Below, in pieces: positions 26,321 to 38,000 of a stretch of DNA of 64,000 nucleotides. The stretch is from Ignelater luminosus. Its lineage: Eukaryota; Arthropoda; Insecta; Coleoptera; Elateridae. The notes under the pieces are model-generated. The model had not been told where the DNA came from. It saw nothing but the letters and a program-made list of their open reading frames with translations, and made no database searches. The DNA lies in the NCBI GenBank assembly GCA_011009095.1, contig VTPC01090529.1, positions 1-64,000 on the forward strand. Reading direction: 5' to 3'. Each line of letters begins with the position of its first letter. Position 1 is the stretch's first letter. The translations under genes were made by a program, and so were the position numbers.

Positions 26321-26850
26321 AATGGTATCATTTATTCGGAGCTTTGCCAGAAAGTTTAATTGAATGTATGACACCGACTTGAAAGAATGAAGACCCGGCC
26401 TAAAGGAATTTTTAGTGTGGATTTAATGACGGTTATTGTAAGTTAGACGTGACGACGCAGCAGGGGATTTTCTTGTATGTATTTCTTGATTTTATAATAT
26501 AGCAATGCATTCACCGCATTGCAGTTTTGGAACACTGACAATGCACACATACTCGTATTTCCCATGGAAAAGGTTCAAAGCTCTCCGACGTTTCTGCTTA
26601 GTCCGCTTTTTCTTGCTTAGTGTATTCCATTAGTGAACGTCGACTAAATCTCGAGATGTTTCCTATTGTATAATCAAGTTGTTGGTCCTTATAAGGAATG
26701 ATGGAAAAGCATTGGCGCTGCCAATGAACCGAAGCGATTCTTCACCGGCTCTTCGAGATGTTTTATAAACATTCACGCGGACGCAACTGCGTTTAAGCGC
26801 CGAGCAGTATACATAAGTAGTTAAGGTCAGAGCTATATTAATATAGTATT
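26320..26850. other. G+C-richer island, candidate conserved non-coding DNA
   Basis: The block has higher G+C than both flanks, notably 26380-26470, 26560-26660 and 26710-26815, with many CpG words and no long open frame. I see no splice-flanked coding stretch. It is a candidate enhancer-type region by appearance only. Confidence 0.3.
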
Positions 26851-26854
26851 ACCA

Positions 26855-29800
26855 TCAATGAGTACTTTACTGAAGTTGAGTGACCTTTTAACTACTGCAT
26901 ACAAACACAAAGCCTTAGCTATTAGAATTTTTACATAAATCGGTTCAGTGGCATAAGATAAAACGAGGGTCATCTCGGTTTTCAGCTTAATTGTTCATGC
27001 GAATCATGTAACCGACAAAATAGTCGATTGTTGTTATTGCATCTTGTGTTGTGACAACCGGCCACGCTGATTGTTGGTCTATCGGTTTTGCCTCGATTAA
27101 TATCTGCAATCTTGACACGTACACTCCTGCAAGGTCTAAGGGAAGTTGAGGAATGCGAAGTGTATGATGTCTAAGCCTGACGCTTTTTGCTATCATGATG
27201 TATTTCTACGTTCTCATGTTTAATTCCGGTTTTTGCGTCTGTGAGATCTCTGGAATTAGCAATTACCGTCCACTTAGCTGAACATCACAAGTGCCTCTAC
27301 ACGATATCCAGTATATTAAACCTGATGACCGAAACACTCTACTTACTGAAACGCTCGGGATATTCTCGTGTAGATAAGGACGAGAACTTGATAAGATGAT
27401 TATATACGGAGCAGAAAAATAAAAGAAAGCGTTTTCACAACAAAGAATTTATAAAAGTCTTAATGGAAATTTGGTATTGTTAGGATTTATTTATAAAAAT
27501 TAAATTTGCATAGTTACACAATAATTGTATTTTCTCACGTCAAGAATTACCTCCATATACCAAGCGATTAAATAAACAAAACTAAAATCTTGAGAATTTT
27601 AATAAAAAGAACAGAATGGAAGAGCGCGGAAAAACTAACTTTCATATATTACAATCGTGTACGACTTTTAATTTATTTAAATTTTAAATATGTGAGGTTT
27701 AAGTCTGTAAAGAAAAAACAATATACTGGGGCGCTTCTTTGACAAATTAAAAAAAAATGAAAGTTTATCATTTATTAGGTACATTATGACGAATTTGTGA
27801 TTGAGTTGCTCTTCTTACTACATATGTGGGTCAGTACATTGGACAGCGTTATTACTTTACACGTAACATTTTCAAGGAGTATACCATATTAAAATTTTCT
27901 CACGTTAATCTAATCACTGACTTAAGGACTACAATTTTAACGAAGCGCAATAGTGTGCAGACTAGTCTAGTCTAGGTTAACCCTGTGTTACCGGTGGTGC
28001 AGGCACCCTGCTGCAACATATCCCGTTTGCGGTTCGACGGACGTCCACAATCGCTTCTCATCCACCGGCTTCTTGTAAGCCAACACTGGTGTCTCTACAT
28101 AATATCTTGCATAAGAGATTAATATAAGAACATCAATCATCAGTAGCACCGGTACCTTTAAAGGCAGACACAACGATAACCACCACTATGCTACAACCTC
28201 GTGCTCACGAAGAGTATACCATCTGGTCTCCAAAAGCAGCAATATCAACACGGCTGTAGAGAAGCTTTGGTTTTTCATGGTCTCCGGTTCCTCTAACCAA
28301 CAGTTGGAAATATTTTTCTTTATTGTGTGGTTTATAACACAAACAGAATTAGTTCTGATACATTACCTTACGAAATCCCAAAATCACATAATTTTTATGC
28401 TGTGCATTTCTTTTGGTATCATCACTTAGTATGACTTTGTTACATTATGTACATTGCATGGTGGTAGTTTTGTACCAATATTAGACGGTAATTTTGTCGG
28501 CACCTAAAATACTAACTGTCTTTTTTAGCTCAAATTAATTGGTTGTATACTATGAATCTGTATTCTAGTCACAACCCAGTTAATGGTCTGAAATCACTAT
28601 TTGGAAAGCTTTGAGAATAGTTATTGCTTAAATTAACAAGCACAACGCATGTTTAAATAAATACGAACTTTAAACTTGGAAATACATTTTGTGTTCGTAT
28701 TAGGTTACAAGTTACATGCATGGGAAAAGAAGTTTCATAGTTTGAGAATTTACATAATTGAATTAGTCTCTTCGTTAATGATTTGATAAAGTTGTCGCAA
28801 ATGATGAAATGACATTGTGATAGTATCAGAAGAATAAGAAATATTCTTGCTGGGGTCTCTTCCGACTTTTTGGTGATGTATGACTTCATCATGTTTTTGC
28901 CAAAGTGCCACTGAATTCCTCAGAGAGTTAGTGCAACGAATAGTTACAAGAAAAACTGTTGAATTTTGATTAAACTCAGCAGATTCAGGCCCAGTTTCCC
29001 GATATATGCTAATAATCCTCTAGTTAAACTTAACCAACGACTGAGAAAGTGAGCCTTAATAAAAACAAATCTTTTAAGTTTTAGACATTTGCTGATGTTA
29101 CTATTGATTGCTTCATTCCAATCATTATGCATTTGTCTAATTTAGACTGCACACAAATGACACTTTCATGGATATGTAACGAAATGTATCAATGAGAGAT
29201 TTTGGACATTTGGCACAACAATTACTATAAAATTCTTACGCCATACATCAACAATGTTTAGGGGCACACAAAGACACCTCAAGTTGTCTGTTTTATATAA
29301 AAGATTTAGTTATCTACAAAGTCTCCCGTGATATACATTCAAGCTTTCACCGATGTATAGTTTAGGTCTTTACAAGTCGAAAATAAAAGATGGCCATTTT
29401 GGCTGTTTTCAATATTGAAGGAGTTTTGGACATTTTTAGTTACAGACTGAAAGGTATAAATTTGATCCCTAGGACCAAGTTTGCCCACCCTTGGTCTAGA
29501 TGAAGAACTCGGCAAAGAATTTTTGAATAGAATATGTAATGTGAGTATTGGAAGATAAAAATGATTAGGAATTGTCTAGGAAACCAAATAGAAAGAAGTC
29601 TAGGTGAATATGAATATGAAATTACTTATGGTAACGGCGATGAAACGACCGGCAACGAACTGTCTTGGTTGCGATGAGTTGGCGGTAAATAAAATTGGCG
29701 TGATAACCCCCTGAGCTTCATTATTCCAAACAAAAACAATAGAACTGTATTAGAGGAAGAACATGGGCATATTTTGCAGTAGCTGACGCTGTCCACTGTG

Positions 29801-32585
29801 AGACTAATTTGACGTTGCGCTACTTTTTTGCAAAATACTCTTTGTTTTCATACTATTACAGTACAGTCCTTTGTTAGCTGATGTATACGTACAGCGGATA
29901 ATTACGCAGACAAATGTTACATTTATATAATTACGAACATACATATCTGCCTATATCTAAATATAAGTTTCAATCAAAATTTGACCTTTTATTAAATAAT
30001 TCTACTTACTTTAATAGAGCAATATTAGAAATCCAACAAATTAAGGGATTTTAACAATTTCACAATTATAAGAGCTGTAATAGCTATTTTAAAGATGAAA
30101 TATCATCTATTGGCAGTATAACAAGAGAAAACAGTATAAATGTGAAAATAAAAGCGTGAATTTCAGTGGTAAATCGACTCTTCTAGAAATAAATACCAGA
30201 CAATCAGATGTCCTATGTTACGTATTATATGATTTTAACTTCCAAGTAAAGACACATGACAGACAAGCCTAACCTAGTTTTCTTGTTGGGTAAAACTGTT
30301 TTACAGTATTGAAGTTGTCTGTCTGTCTATTCAAAACCGTCTCAATGAATAAACCTCTGACTCTGGATTTAACGTACTAATTACGTCTTTTGTAAATTAG
30401 GAAATTCCTGTAACATTACATGTACTGAACAAATCAAAACTTAATCACGCACGACAAGATATGAAGAGTACATTGATGTAACAATGCCTTTGATATGTAT
30501 CGCAATTCCAAAAGTAAAAAATAAAATTTAACCGATATTTTTTAATTGGAACTAAACGAGCGGAATAGCAATTGTGAAATTAAAATAACAAATGCGAATT
30601 AAAACACAAAAACAGCAAAATGTTTATTTTACTTTGCAACAGTATTTTTCTCGTTCGTTACATTTTTACATTTTTTTTTTACGTTTGCAAACAGCGAAAA
30701 TCTCATGAGACACCAATATTCTCATATTACCATATAATATCGCACAAAATACAGTTTGTAACATTGGAAAGCTGTGCTCTTCATGTGTAAGCCGATTTAT
30801 AGTTTTAATACTCTCTAGAATTATGTATGTACGCTATATAGTAAACAGGTGTATTTTTCTTGAGGTGAAATATAAGACGAGTCTTTTACAAAAATCCGTA
30901 AGTTAACGACATTGTTAAAAAATTACTTTCGTTTATACCGAAATCTTTAAATTTTTAAATTTTAATGATGATTTATTTCACTTGTTCCCTACCTTTTTTT
31001 TATAACGCAACTTTAATTTATTACTTTTAAAGTAACAAAAGAGAAAAAATTTTAATTTGTACTCACAGGAGATACACCAAATCAAATAGAAAACCATTAG
31101 TACACGTCAGAGAGGCATATTATACGAGGTGTATTACGTTAGGTGTGTGGTTAGGTGAGTGATGTGACTAAACTAAATTATTGTTTTTCTTTTTTTTTGT
31201 TTTTGGATTATATATGGTTTAAATAGCTGAACTAAAAATATGATTAAGAGCAGTTAGAAAACTTCCATGTAGTAGGTAACTATTATTCAGTTACTTTAGC
31301 GCAGCAGCAATATTTTCAAGGGTCATCAAACGTCCTATACAATATACTCTTGAGAGCGTGAAATTCTTGGTTGATAATGATTATACCACATTATTAGATT
31401 TTGTTTTTTGTTCTGTTGTTGCATGTTTTGTTAATCTTTGTAAGAATTAAATGGTTTATAATTACTTTTGAAATTATATCATGTTACACCATATGAATCG
31501 AGATGTTTTTATTTATGATGTCAACAAACTTGGATTGCATCTATTTATAAAATCGATGAGATGTAATTTTAACATTGTACGAGTTTTCTAGTCATCTCGT
31601 CAACGAAATAAATTCCCAGTGGAAAGTATCGCACCTGTCAGAAAACGTACTTGCTTTAATGTTAATAAATGAAAATTCTTTCAATGCGCGTCCCGAGGTA
31701 ATTCGACATTTTATTTGAATATGGAATAGGATTAATACTGCTGTGTAACGAGGAACAAACAATAAACTCAATTGGATACATTCTTGTTTTCTTATTATTT
31801 TCTATAAAATCACTGATTGGAAGAAAGGACAAAGGCAGTAGTTTATTCGCCTAGGTCTAGATGGTTCCTGAAATTGTGCCAGTAATAGTCCAAATCAAAA
31901 GCAAGCTTGTTTACAAGAAACACATAAAATTCATGTCTCAATCTTTGGCAATTTTGACGTCAGTAGCGGCTACTCTAGGAAACAAAAGGGCTGTGCCCTA
32001 TTAAAAATGCTGTTCTTCAAATTTTATTTCAATGTGTGCAAACAAACGAAGTTCTCACGGCCTAAACTACAATACATCGAAAAATATATTCAAGCCACGT
32101 GTACAGTATAGTACAGTATAACGAATCCTTGAAGTGCCATGAAGTTATTTGTATACCCTTCAAGGTAAGGAAATCTGAAAAAATACCACTATAAGTGCGC
32201 TTTCAGTACAGAATTACCACGAGTACATTCTATGATAGTTTTAAATACGATTTGGTTTAAAGACTTTTCAAAATTTTGATTTAAATTTTTAAAACACCAA
32301 CAACTGCGGTTGAATGTCAGATGATGCAATTCTGAAACACAGCAACTCTTTCGTGTATCATCCACAAAAACATCCATGTCGCGCTTACCATAAAAACAGC
32401 AGCGAATACTTAGGATCGTTTTTTTCAACAATTCATCTTTCTGTGGTGGCAACAGGCATTTCATTACACCAAGTAGTGACGATATAACGACTCGTGTTTT
32501 GAATACCTTGAAGCCACTTGGGCAAACGGATAATCAGTCTTTGGCAGTGACATAACGAAGCTCCCGTGTAAATGGCATTCACAGA
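26855..32585. other. AT-rich DNA; hAT-like terminal word at 29479-29493
   Basis: No gene is recognisable. The word GTTTGCCCACCCTTG at 29479-29493 reads CAAGGGTGGGCAAAC on the minus strand, close to the ends of some hAT transposons, and sits inside a 7-bp inverted repeat (GACCAAG and CTTGGTC). No opposite end or 8-bp duplication was found. A minus-strand frame at 32189-32464 (about 91 codons) has a mixed composition but matches no known family. Confidence 0.45.
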
Positions 32586-32589
32586 ACGT

Positions 32590-32690
32590 AACTACAGTAG
32601 ATCGACATGGATTCGAGCCTGCAATTTGGAACACGTTTTCCAAGTCTGGAATCGAATTTACAGTGCCACATGGTCCCAGCAGTGGGCGCT
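32590..32690 (-). other. Weak tRNA-like promoter pair (possible SINE or tRNA relic)
   Basis: On the minus strand TGGCACTGT (32660-32668) resembles an RNA polymerase III A box, and GGCTCGAATCC (32609-32619) matches the B box consensus at 10 of 11 positions. Their starts lie about 49 bases apart, close to tRNA spacing. No acceptor stem could be folded with confidence, so this is not called as a tRNA. Confidence 0.2.
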
Positions 32691-32974
32691 CAGAATAGGA
32701 AAAAGTACGCCTCTTGTTTGTATTACTATTAACATTGTCGATACATTTAGGTTATATACTCAATGAGATATTGAAAGATATTACAAGTGAGCAAATGAAT
32801 CGTTAAAAATACGATTGGAGGATGCCTAAAATAGCGGAAACTAGGCACGCTTAAAAGTCATTCCTGATAAAAATCGCAAAAAGAGTTCAGAGGGCGTATG
32901 TCGGTCTCTAAACAGCTGAAGAGCATAACAAGTAGCCAAGTAGCAGCAAACCGATTACAAACTTGCAAGCTATA

Positions 32975-33002
32975 CGAGGGTGGTCTGAAAAGTTTCCGAC
33001 CT
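32975..33002 (+). repeat. Terminal inverted repeat of the 32975-34267 mariner (3' side of the gene)
   Basis: 28 bases identical to the reverse complement of the opposite end. The inner part CCGACCTAACAAAG aligns with the ends of the mariners at 45429 and 61452. Confidence 0.92.
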
Positions 33003-33039
33003 AACAAAGATACAAGACATTTTTTCTGAAAATTTTTTT

Positions 33040-34089
33040 TTATTTTTCAACATAGTCTCCTTGTAACTCTACACACTTCTCCCAGCGATGCTCCCATCTC
33101 TGTAACCCGTCCAAATAGTACTCGGCATTTTTCTCTGCAAAATAATTGTTTACGAAGGTGATTGCCTCTTCATTTGACGAAAATCTTTGTCCTCTGAGCG
33201 CAATTTTTAGATGAGGGAACAAAAAGAAGTCGCTTGGGGCTAGATCTGGTGAGTAAGGCGGATGGTCAAGCAGTTCAAACCGTAATTCGTGGATTTTCGC
33301 CATGGCAACCGCTGAGGTGTGAGACGGTGCGTTGTTTGGTGAAACAGGATTTTCTTTTTCTGCAAATGTGGCCGTTTTTTCGCAAGTTCTGCCTTCAGCT
33401 TGTCAAGTAATGATGCATAGTATGCTCCTGTAATGATTTTTCCTTTTTGAAGGTAATCGATTAAAATAACTCCATGACTATCCCAAAAAAACAGTCGCCA
33501 TCACTTTCCCAGCTGAAAAAACAGTTTTTGCTTTTTTTTGGAACCGGTTCCCCCTTTGCAGTCCACTGTTTGGACTATATTTTTGTTTCGGGCGTATAAT
33601 GGTGTATCCAAGTTTCATCTACAGTAATTAATCGGCGCCAAAACTCGGATTTATTTCGCCTAAACTGCGCCAAAAGAGCGTTGGAAATATTCATTCGAAC
33701 ACGTTTTTGGTCTAACGTGAGCAAACGCGGCACCCAACGCGCGGGCAGCTTTCTCATGCCTAAATGTTGATTTAATATGTGACAAACACGTTCTTTTGAC
33801 ATGTTCATAACCTCTGGTATCTCTCTCACTTTAATTCGGCGGTAGTCTAGCACCATTTGGTGAACTTTGGCGATGTTTTCGTCGGTAGTTGCAGTTTTTG
33901 GACGTCCCGAACGTTCATCGTCTCCCAAGCTCTTCGGCCACGTTTAAGTTCAACAGCCCAAAATTTCACTGTGGTAAATGATGGTGCAGAGTCCCCATAC
34001 ACAGAATCCAACTCCTCTTTTATTTGCGAAGGCGTAGTGCCTTTCAAAAACAAATATTTAATGACAGCTCGATACTCGATTTTGTCCAT
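33040..34089 (-). pseudogene. Mariner transposase with four indels and a stop
   Basis: The start is taken at the ATG of MDKIEYRAVIKYLFLKG (34089), as in the related copies; the frame is also open for six codons upstream. The paired helix-turn-helix part, SGRPKTATTDEN and the ARWVPRLL linker are readable. The first catalytic aspartate is in VDETWIHHY. A stop (33575-33577) follows PETKI. The frame breaks are: one base missing near 33929 (after KRGRR), one extra base in an 8-base homopolymer at 33532-33539, one extra in a 7-base run at 33485-33491, and one base missing near 33336. That last deletion falls in the codon for the second catalytic aspartate, in front of NAPSH. The third aspartate is intact in YSPDLAPSDFF. 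The indels sum to zero, so the span is still 1050 bp, exactly the length of the intact gene at 61517-62566. Dead. Confidence 0.92.
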
Positions 34090-34239
34090 TTTCACAAAAA
34101 AACTCACATCAACTCACTCAAACGACTGTTACATAAAAACTGCGCGTCCAAAATGGCTGAAACTTTGGTGAGTAACTGTCAACAGATGAACAACGAAATT
34201 CAGTAGCTTTTATTTACGAGTGCTGCCATCTTCACGTTG

Positions 34240-34267
34240 AGGTCGGAAACTTTTCAGACCACCCTCG
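34240..34267 (-). repeat. Terminal inverted repeat of the 32975-34267 mariner (5' side of the gene)
   Basis: Perfect 28-base match to the opposite end in inverted orientation, abutting TA at 34268-34269. Confidence 0.92.
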
Positions 34268-34269
34268 TA

Positions 34270-36489
34270 AGTAGAAAACAAGACAAAACACAAGTCAAAT
34301 TTCGAAGGAAGGTATTTGCACTTCGATTTGTCAGTTTTCCATTTGTTGTTGAATTAAACCTTATTAAGATAGACGGTAGTGGTTGCATTTTCGATTCGCC
34401 GTTCTGCTGTATAATATGGATGAAGTTTAATGTGTACTTGATGTACCTGAATTATTAAGGTTACCTCACTATAGTTTCATTACCCTCTTGTGCATTCAAA
34501 TCGACTTTTGGGGATTGTTTTAAAGAAAAAAGCCAGAATTCTGCAACAAAATTTAGTGTTGACGATCATTTGATGAAAGAAGATGTCGACGTTTTACAAT
34601 ATGGTTATTTATTGTTTGTTTTATCAAGGAATATGACCAATAGCGAAATTGGACGTGGCCAAAGTTTACAGTTGCATACAGAACATGCAAATTAGGCAAC
34701 TTTCCATAGACACCGTAGTAACCTAACGCTACGCTACTGCGTGATATTGCACTTATTTAATATATAAGTACGTAAATATAATTTTCTTTCCAGACGATCA
34801 ACTTGCTAATAATCCACACAAAGTGTCCTTTGGAAATTATAGTCAGTATTGATGTAGTTCAGATTAGAAGAAACCACCTTTGTTTACACGTCATCTATGA
34901 TTTCTGGAAAAAAGTGAACTTTCTTTATAGATCACGATAAGTCATGAATGAAACTGTATGAAACTCGGATAGGAATATTAGGAAAGTGTTACGCAGTGTA
35001 TACTATCGAAATGTTAGTCAGTGTTGATATATTTCAGACTAGAGGAAACCAGTTTCGTTTACAAGTTATCCACGAAATCATATTTTTGAAGAAAAGTGTA
35101 AACCTACTTTATAGACCACGATGAGATTATTAGCGCAGATTATGTGGAACCTCTTAGCTATTGTCCTACATGGCATATGTAATGTAGTCTCTCAATTTAT
35201 ATCTATAATTGGTTCTATTTACTATTTGATACCTGTAACTACCTTTTAACTCTCCAATTTTAAAAATAACTAATCGTATAAGTTTTAGATCATGCACAAC
35301 AAAACAGATTAATGTAAACTACCAAGCAATGTGAAGTAAAACTTTAATAAAGTTTAGCTGTTGAAAGATTGCAGAAAATAATTAACAGATTTATCTCTTT
35401 ATGCTCAAGAGCATCAAAACTCCATATTTGAGAAGTCCATGACGGGGTTCAGGCATTAAAATATTATTATAATCTTTTTGTCACATTATCCAACAACAAT
35501 GTTGTATGTGCCCTCCTTCAATAAAAAAGCACCGACCGTTACTTTCAATAAAATTACTGTCAATAATTAATATGAACTGCATGAAGCAGTGGTTTCCTAT
35601 ATTTTCACTTAACTTTAAATATAAAAACTCAATTTAAACTCTTGAGATGTTGCCATTTTCATAAAGAATAAACTGAGAACTAAATGAAGTAATAAAAATA
35701 AGAGTTGATTGTTGCTATTGTTGGTATGTAGTTTTATGCCAAAAATGTTTTACGTTGTTCCAAAATGAGCTTCTCCTTGTTAAGTTATCTTGATTCTCAA
35801 ACAAATATTTTTAAGAAAGATCTCTTATTCGGTAATAAGTACACAGAGAACGATACAAATCTTGTATTTTACTAAAAATCGTAACGTTTTTCTTCAAACA
35901 GTTCCTGTCAAAATTCCATTCAATTACATTAGAGTGTCATCCTTCTCGAGATAAAACGATAGCAAACTATATCACTCTTGGGCTTGTAAAGAAAGAGTTT
36001 GAATTTCCTAGAGTTCCTTAATTTTTCTAACCTCTGAAATGTAACACAAAGACTAAAACAAAAAATTTAGTGGTTAAGATATTTTATAACAAAAACAACC
36101 AAGCACCCATCTTTGTAGAGCAACAGAAGCCGGAATACTTCGACGCATTAGTTTATAAATTCTCTGAGAATTTCCTTTATGGGTTGCTATGGAAGTGAAA
36201 CTCGAGCTCGATCCTGAAAACTGAAAAACAAATATTCACTTATTTTTCTGAATATTTTACTTGTATAAAAATATTTATTGAAGAATGTGTGTTCAGCTTT
36301 GAAAATAAAAGCTCCAATTTCCCACATTTTATTTCTTGATTTTATTGTGTTTTCTTTTTATCTTTGTCGGCGTTCGTTTCGAATTCTGAAAATTCTATTC
36401 TCGGAAAGAACACGCTGTATGATACGCTTAAGTACTTGTTATATACTAGTGACGTGTGCCAAGACAGTCGGTTAACTTCTAATGATCAT
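34270..36489. other. AT-rich DNA with a diverged tandem duplication
   Basis: Apart from the duplication at 34835-35130 I see no gene, element end or RNA. Open frames are short and low-complexity. Confidence 0.5.
34835..35130. repeat. Diverged tandem duplication, unit about 175 bp
   Basis: The phrase AGTCAGTATTGATGTAGTTC at 34841 returns as AGTCAGTGTTGATATATTTC at about 35017. The following text matches block by block (AGATTAGAAGAAACCA against AGACTAGAGGAAACCA, then TTTACA, AAAAGTG, TTTATAGA, CCACGAT). The two units are roughly 75-80% alike by eye. The sequence is non-coding and could be the start of a degraded satellite or a duplicated regulatory block. Confidence 0.7.
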
Positions 36490-38000
36490 TGTAAAAGCAA
36501 CGCGTAGAGAAGTGACATAACCCAGGTGCCCGGATTTAACCGGAGGATTGGCGACGTCAACCGCGCTTATGCAATGAAATGCGAAGACGCTTCAGGATAT
36601 ATCCTTCTAATGCGTTACACTCAATCAGCTTGTCCTTATTTTTAGCTTGGGGTATTAACCAGTATTTTCTCATGTCTAAAGGCACGCGTCTTCTTTAATT
36701 AAGTAAATAATAAATTTTCCCAAATACCTTTTTTTTTTAACTAAAACCTATTTTGATTCAAATATTATTGCACCATGTACTTACTATCACGTCGACACGA
36801 CAAAACGATAAAGCCGTTCCTTGCACTGCTGGCATTTGACGTTTGTGTATGTAAATCCTTTGCTTCTTGGACTGAAACTTCGAGTTGGGTTTCATCAGAA
36901 TATTTTATTCGTTCCAAGAAGTTTTCTCCGCCTCGTCGGTTTCGTCTTTTAAGTTAGACTGTTGTATTCCCTTTTGCTGTTTTTTGTTTGCAAGTTTTCA
37001 GTTCCAGTTGTAAGCTTTTTTAGTTTAAATTGAATACAAATATAATTTGTATATATTTTCACTTTTGCCTTATCTCTTGTTACACATTTTTCGACACCCT
37101 TTCCAAGGTGAAAAACGTGAAAAATAGACACCAAAAACATTATCGGTGTTATGATGTAATATTAGCGGGATGAAAGGCTCCCGACAAATTGATACAGTCG
37201 GTAAGCAGGAAAACCCCTACGAACAATGAAATATCCGAGATAGGCGAAATTAATTCCCGGGAACATTGTCTCTGACTCCAGAGGGAGGGATCGAGATTCG
37301 GATGTAGCTATAGGTAATGGGTTTTTGATTACGGGCTTCGTCCTGGCCCTGATTAGAAGAACGGGGTTGAACGCCGGTGCGTAACAATTGACTTAACTTC
37401 TGCTTTGCTTTTATCTTCTAAAATTTACTCTCCAGGGATTATAACTTAAAATTTATCCTTTAATCACTTAAACGTTACTTTTACGAAAACCCTCATTTAA
37501 CTTCCATCGGACGGATCTGATAAAATTTATTTCAAGTTAGCTTTTTTCGTGGTTCGAAACGTTCATTCCGTTCATGGTCGTAAGTTTATATAGGAAATGT
37601 CCTTGTTGCCCCTTAAAAGAAACGCCATTTACATCCGCCTTCTTCGCTTTTCTTGTAAATGTATGGTTCCCCAGAGTCCACTCTTGTATCACTTACTTGT
37701 TTTCACGGACATTCTAAAAATATATGCGGATAATGCACCCTTGCAACCCTGAAAGCCCTCTTTGGAAGGTACGTCTCTGCATCTACTAAATTATTTCGTC
37801 TACTCTCAACGGTGTTAAATGGAAAACATCTCTCGGCGCGATACGGTAGTATAGTTCTTGCTTGAAGACGTAAGTGGCAAAAGACGTACTTGCACGTATG
37901 GAAACGTTTCAAGCTGTTTAAAGGGTTGGTGCCCGAGCGCAGGCTATCGATATCCATGTCTATCCTCTCTTAGGTGTTTATCCTCTTGGTAACGCTCTCT
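36490..38000. other. Run of G+C-richer islands, candidate conserved non-coding DNA
   Basis: Three blocks are visibly richer than the flanks: about 36500-36640, 37150-37400 and 37690-37960. The last is open on the minus strand for 84 codons (37703-37957) without any recognisable domain, and I do not call it a gene. AT-rich DNA separates the blocks. The pattern resembles clustered regulatory DNA. Confidence 0.3.

Larger units (their letters stand above)
32975..34267 (-). mobile_element. Mariner transposon, full length (1293 bp), inactive
   Basis: The ends are 28-bp perfect inverted repeats beginning CGAGGGTGGTCTGAAAAGTT, and TA flanks both sides (32973-32974 and 34268-34269). The element encodes one transposase on the minus strand, disabled by several frameshifts and a stop. 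Length and layout match the other mariners in the window (178 bp before the start codon, 65 bp after the stop), but terminal repeats and protein are clearly diverged from them. Confidence 0.93.

Noticed and set aside
24490..29493. Possible hAT element between GGTGGGCAAAAGG (about 24494) and the CAAGGGTGGGCAAAC end at 29479-29493
   Set aside because: The two words differ by an indel and several bases, the flanking 8 bases do not match, and no transposase is readable between them.
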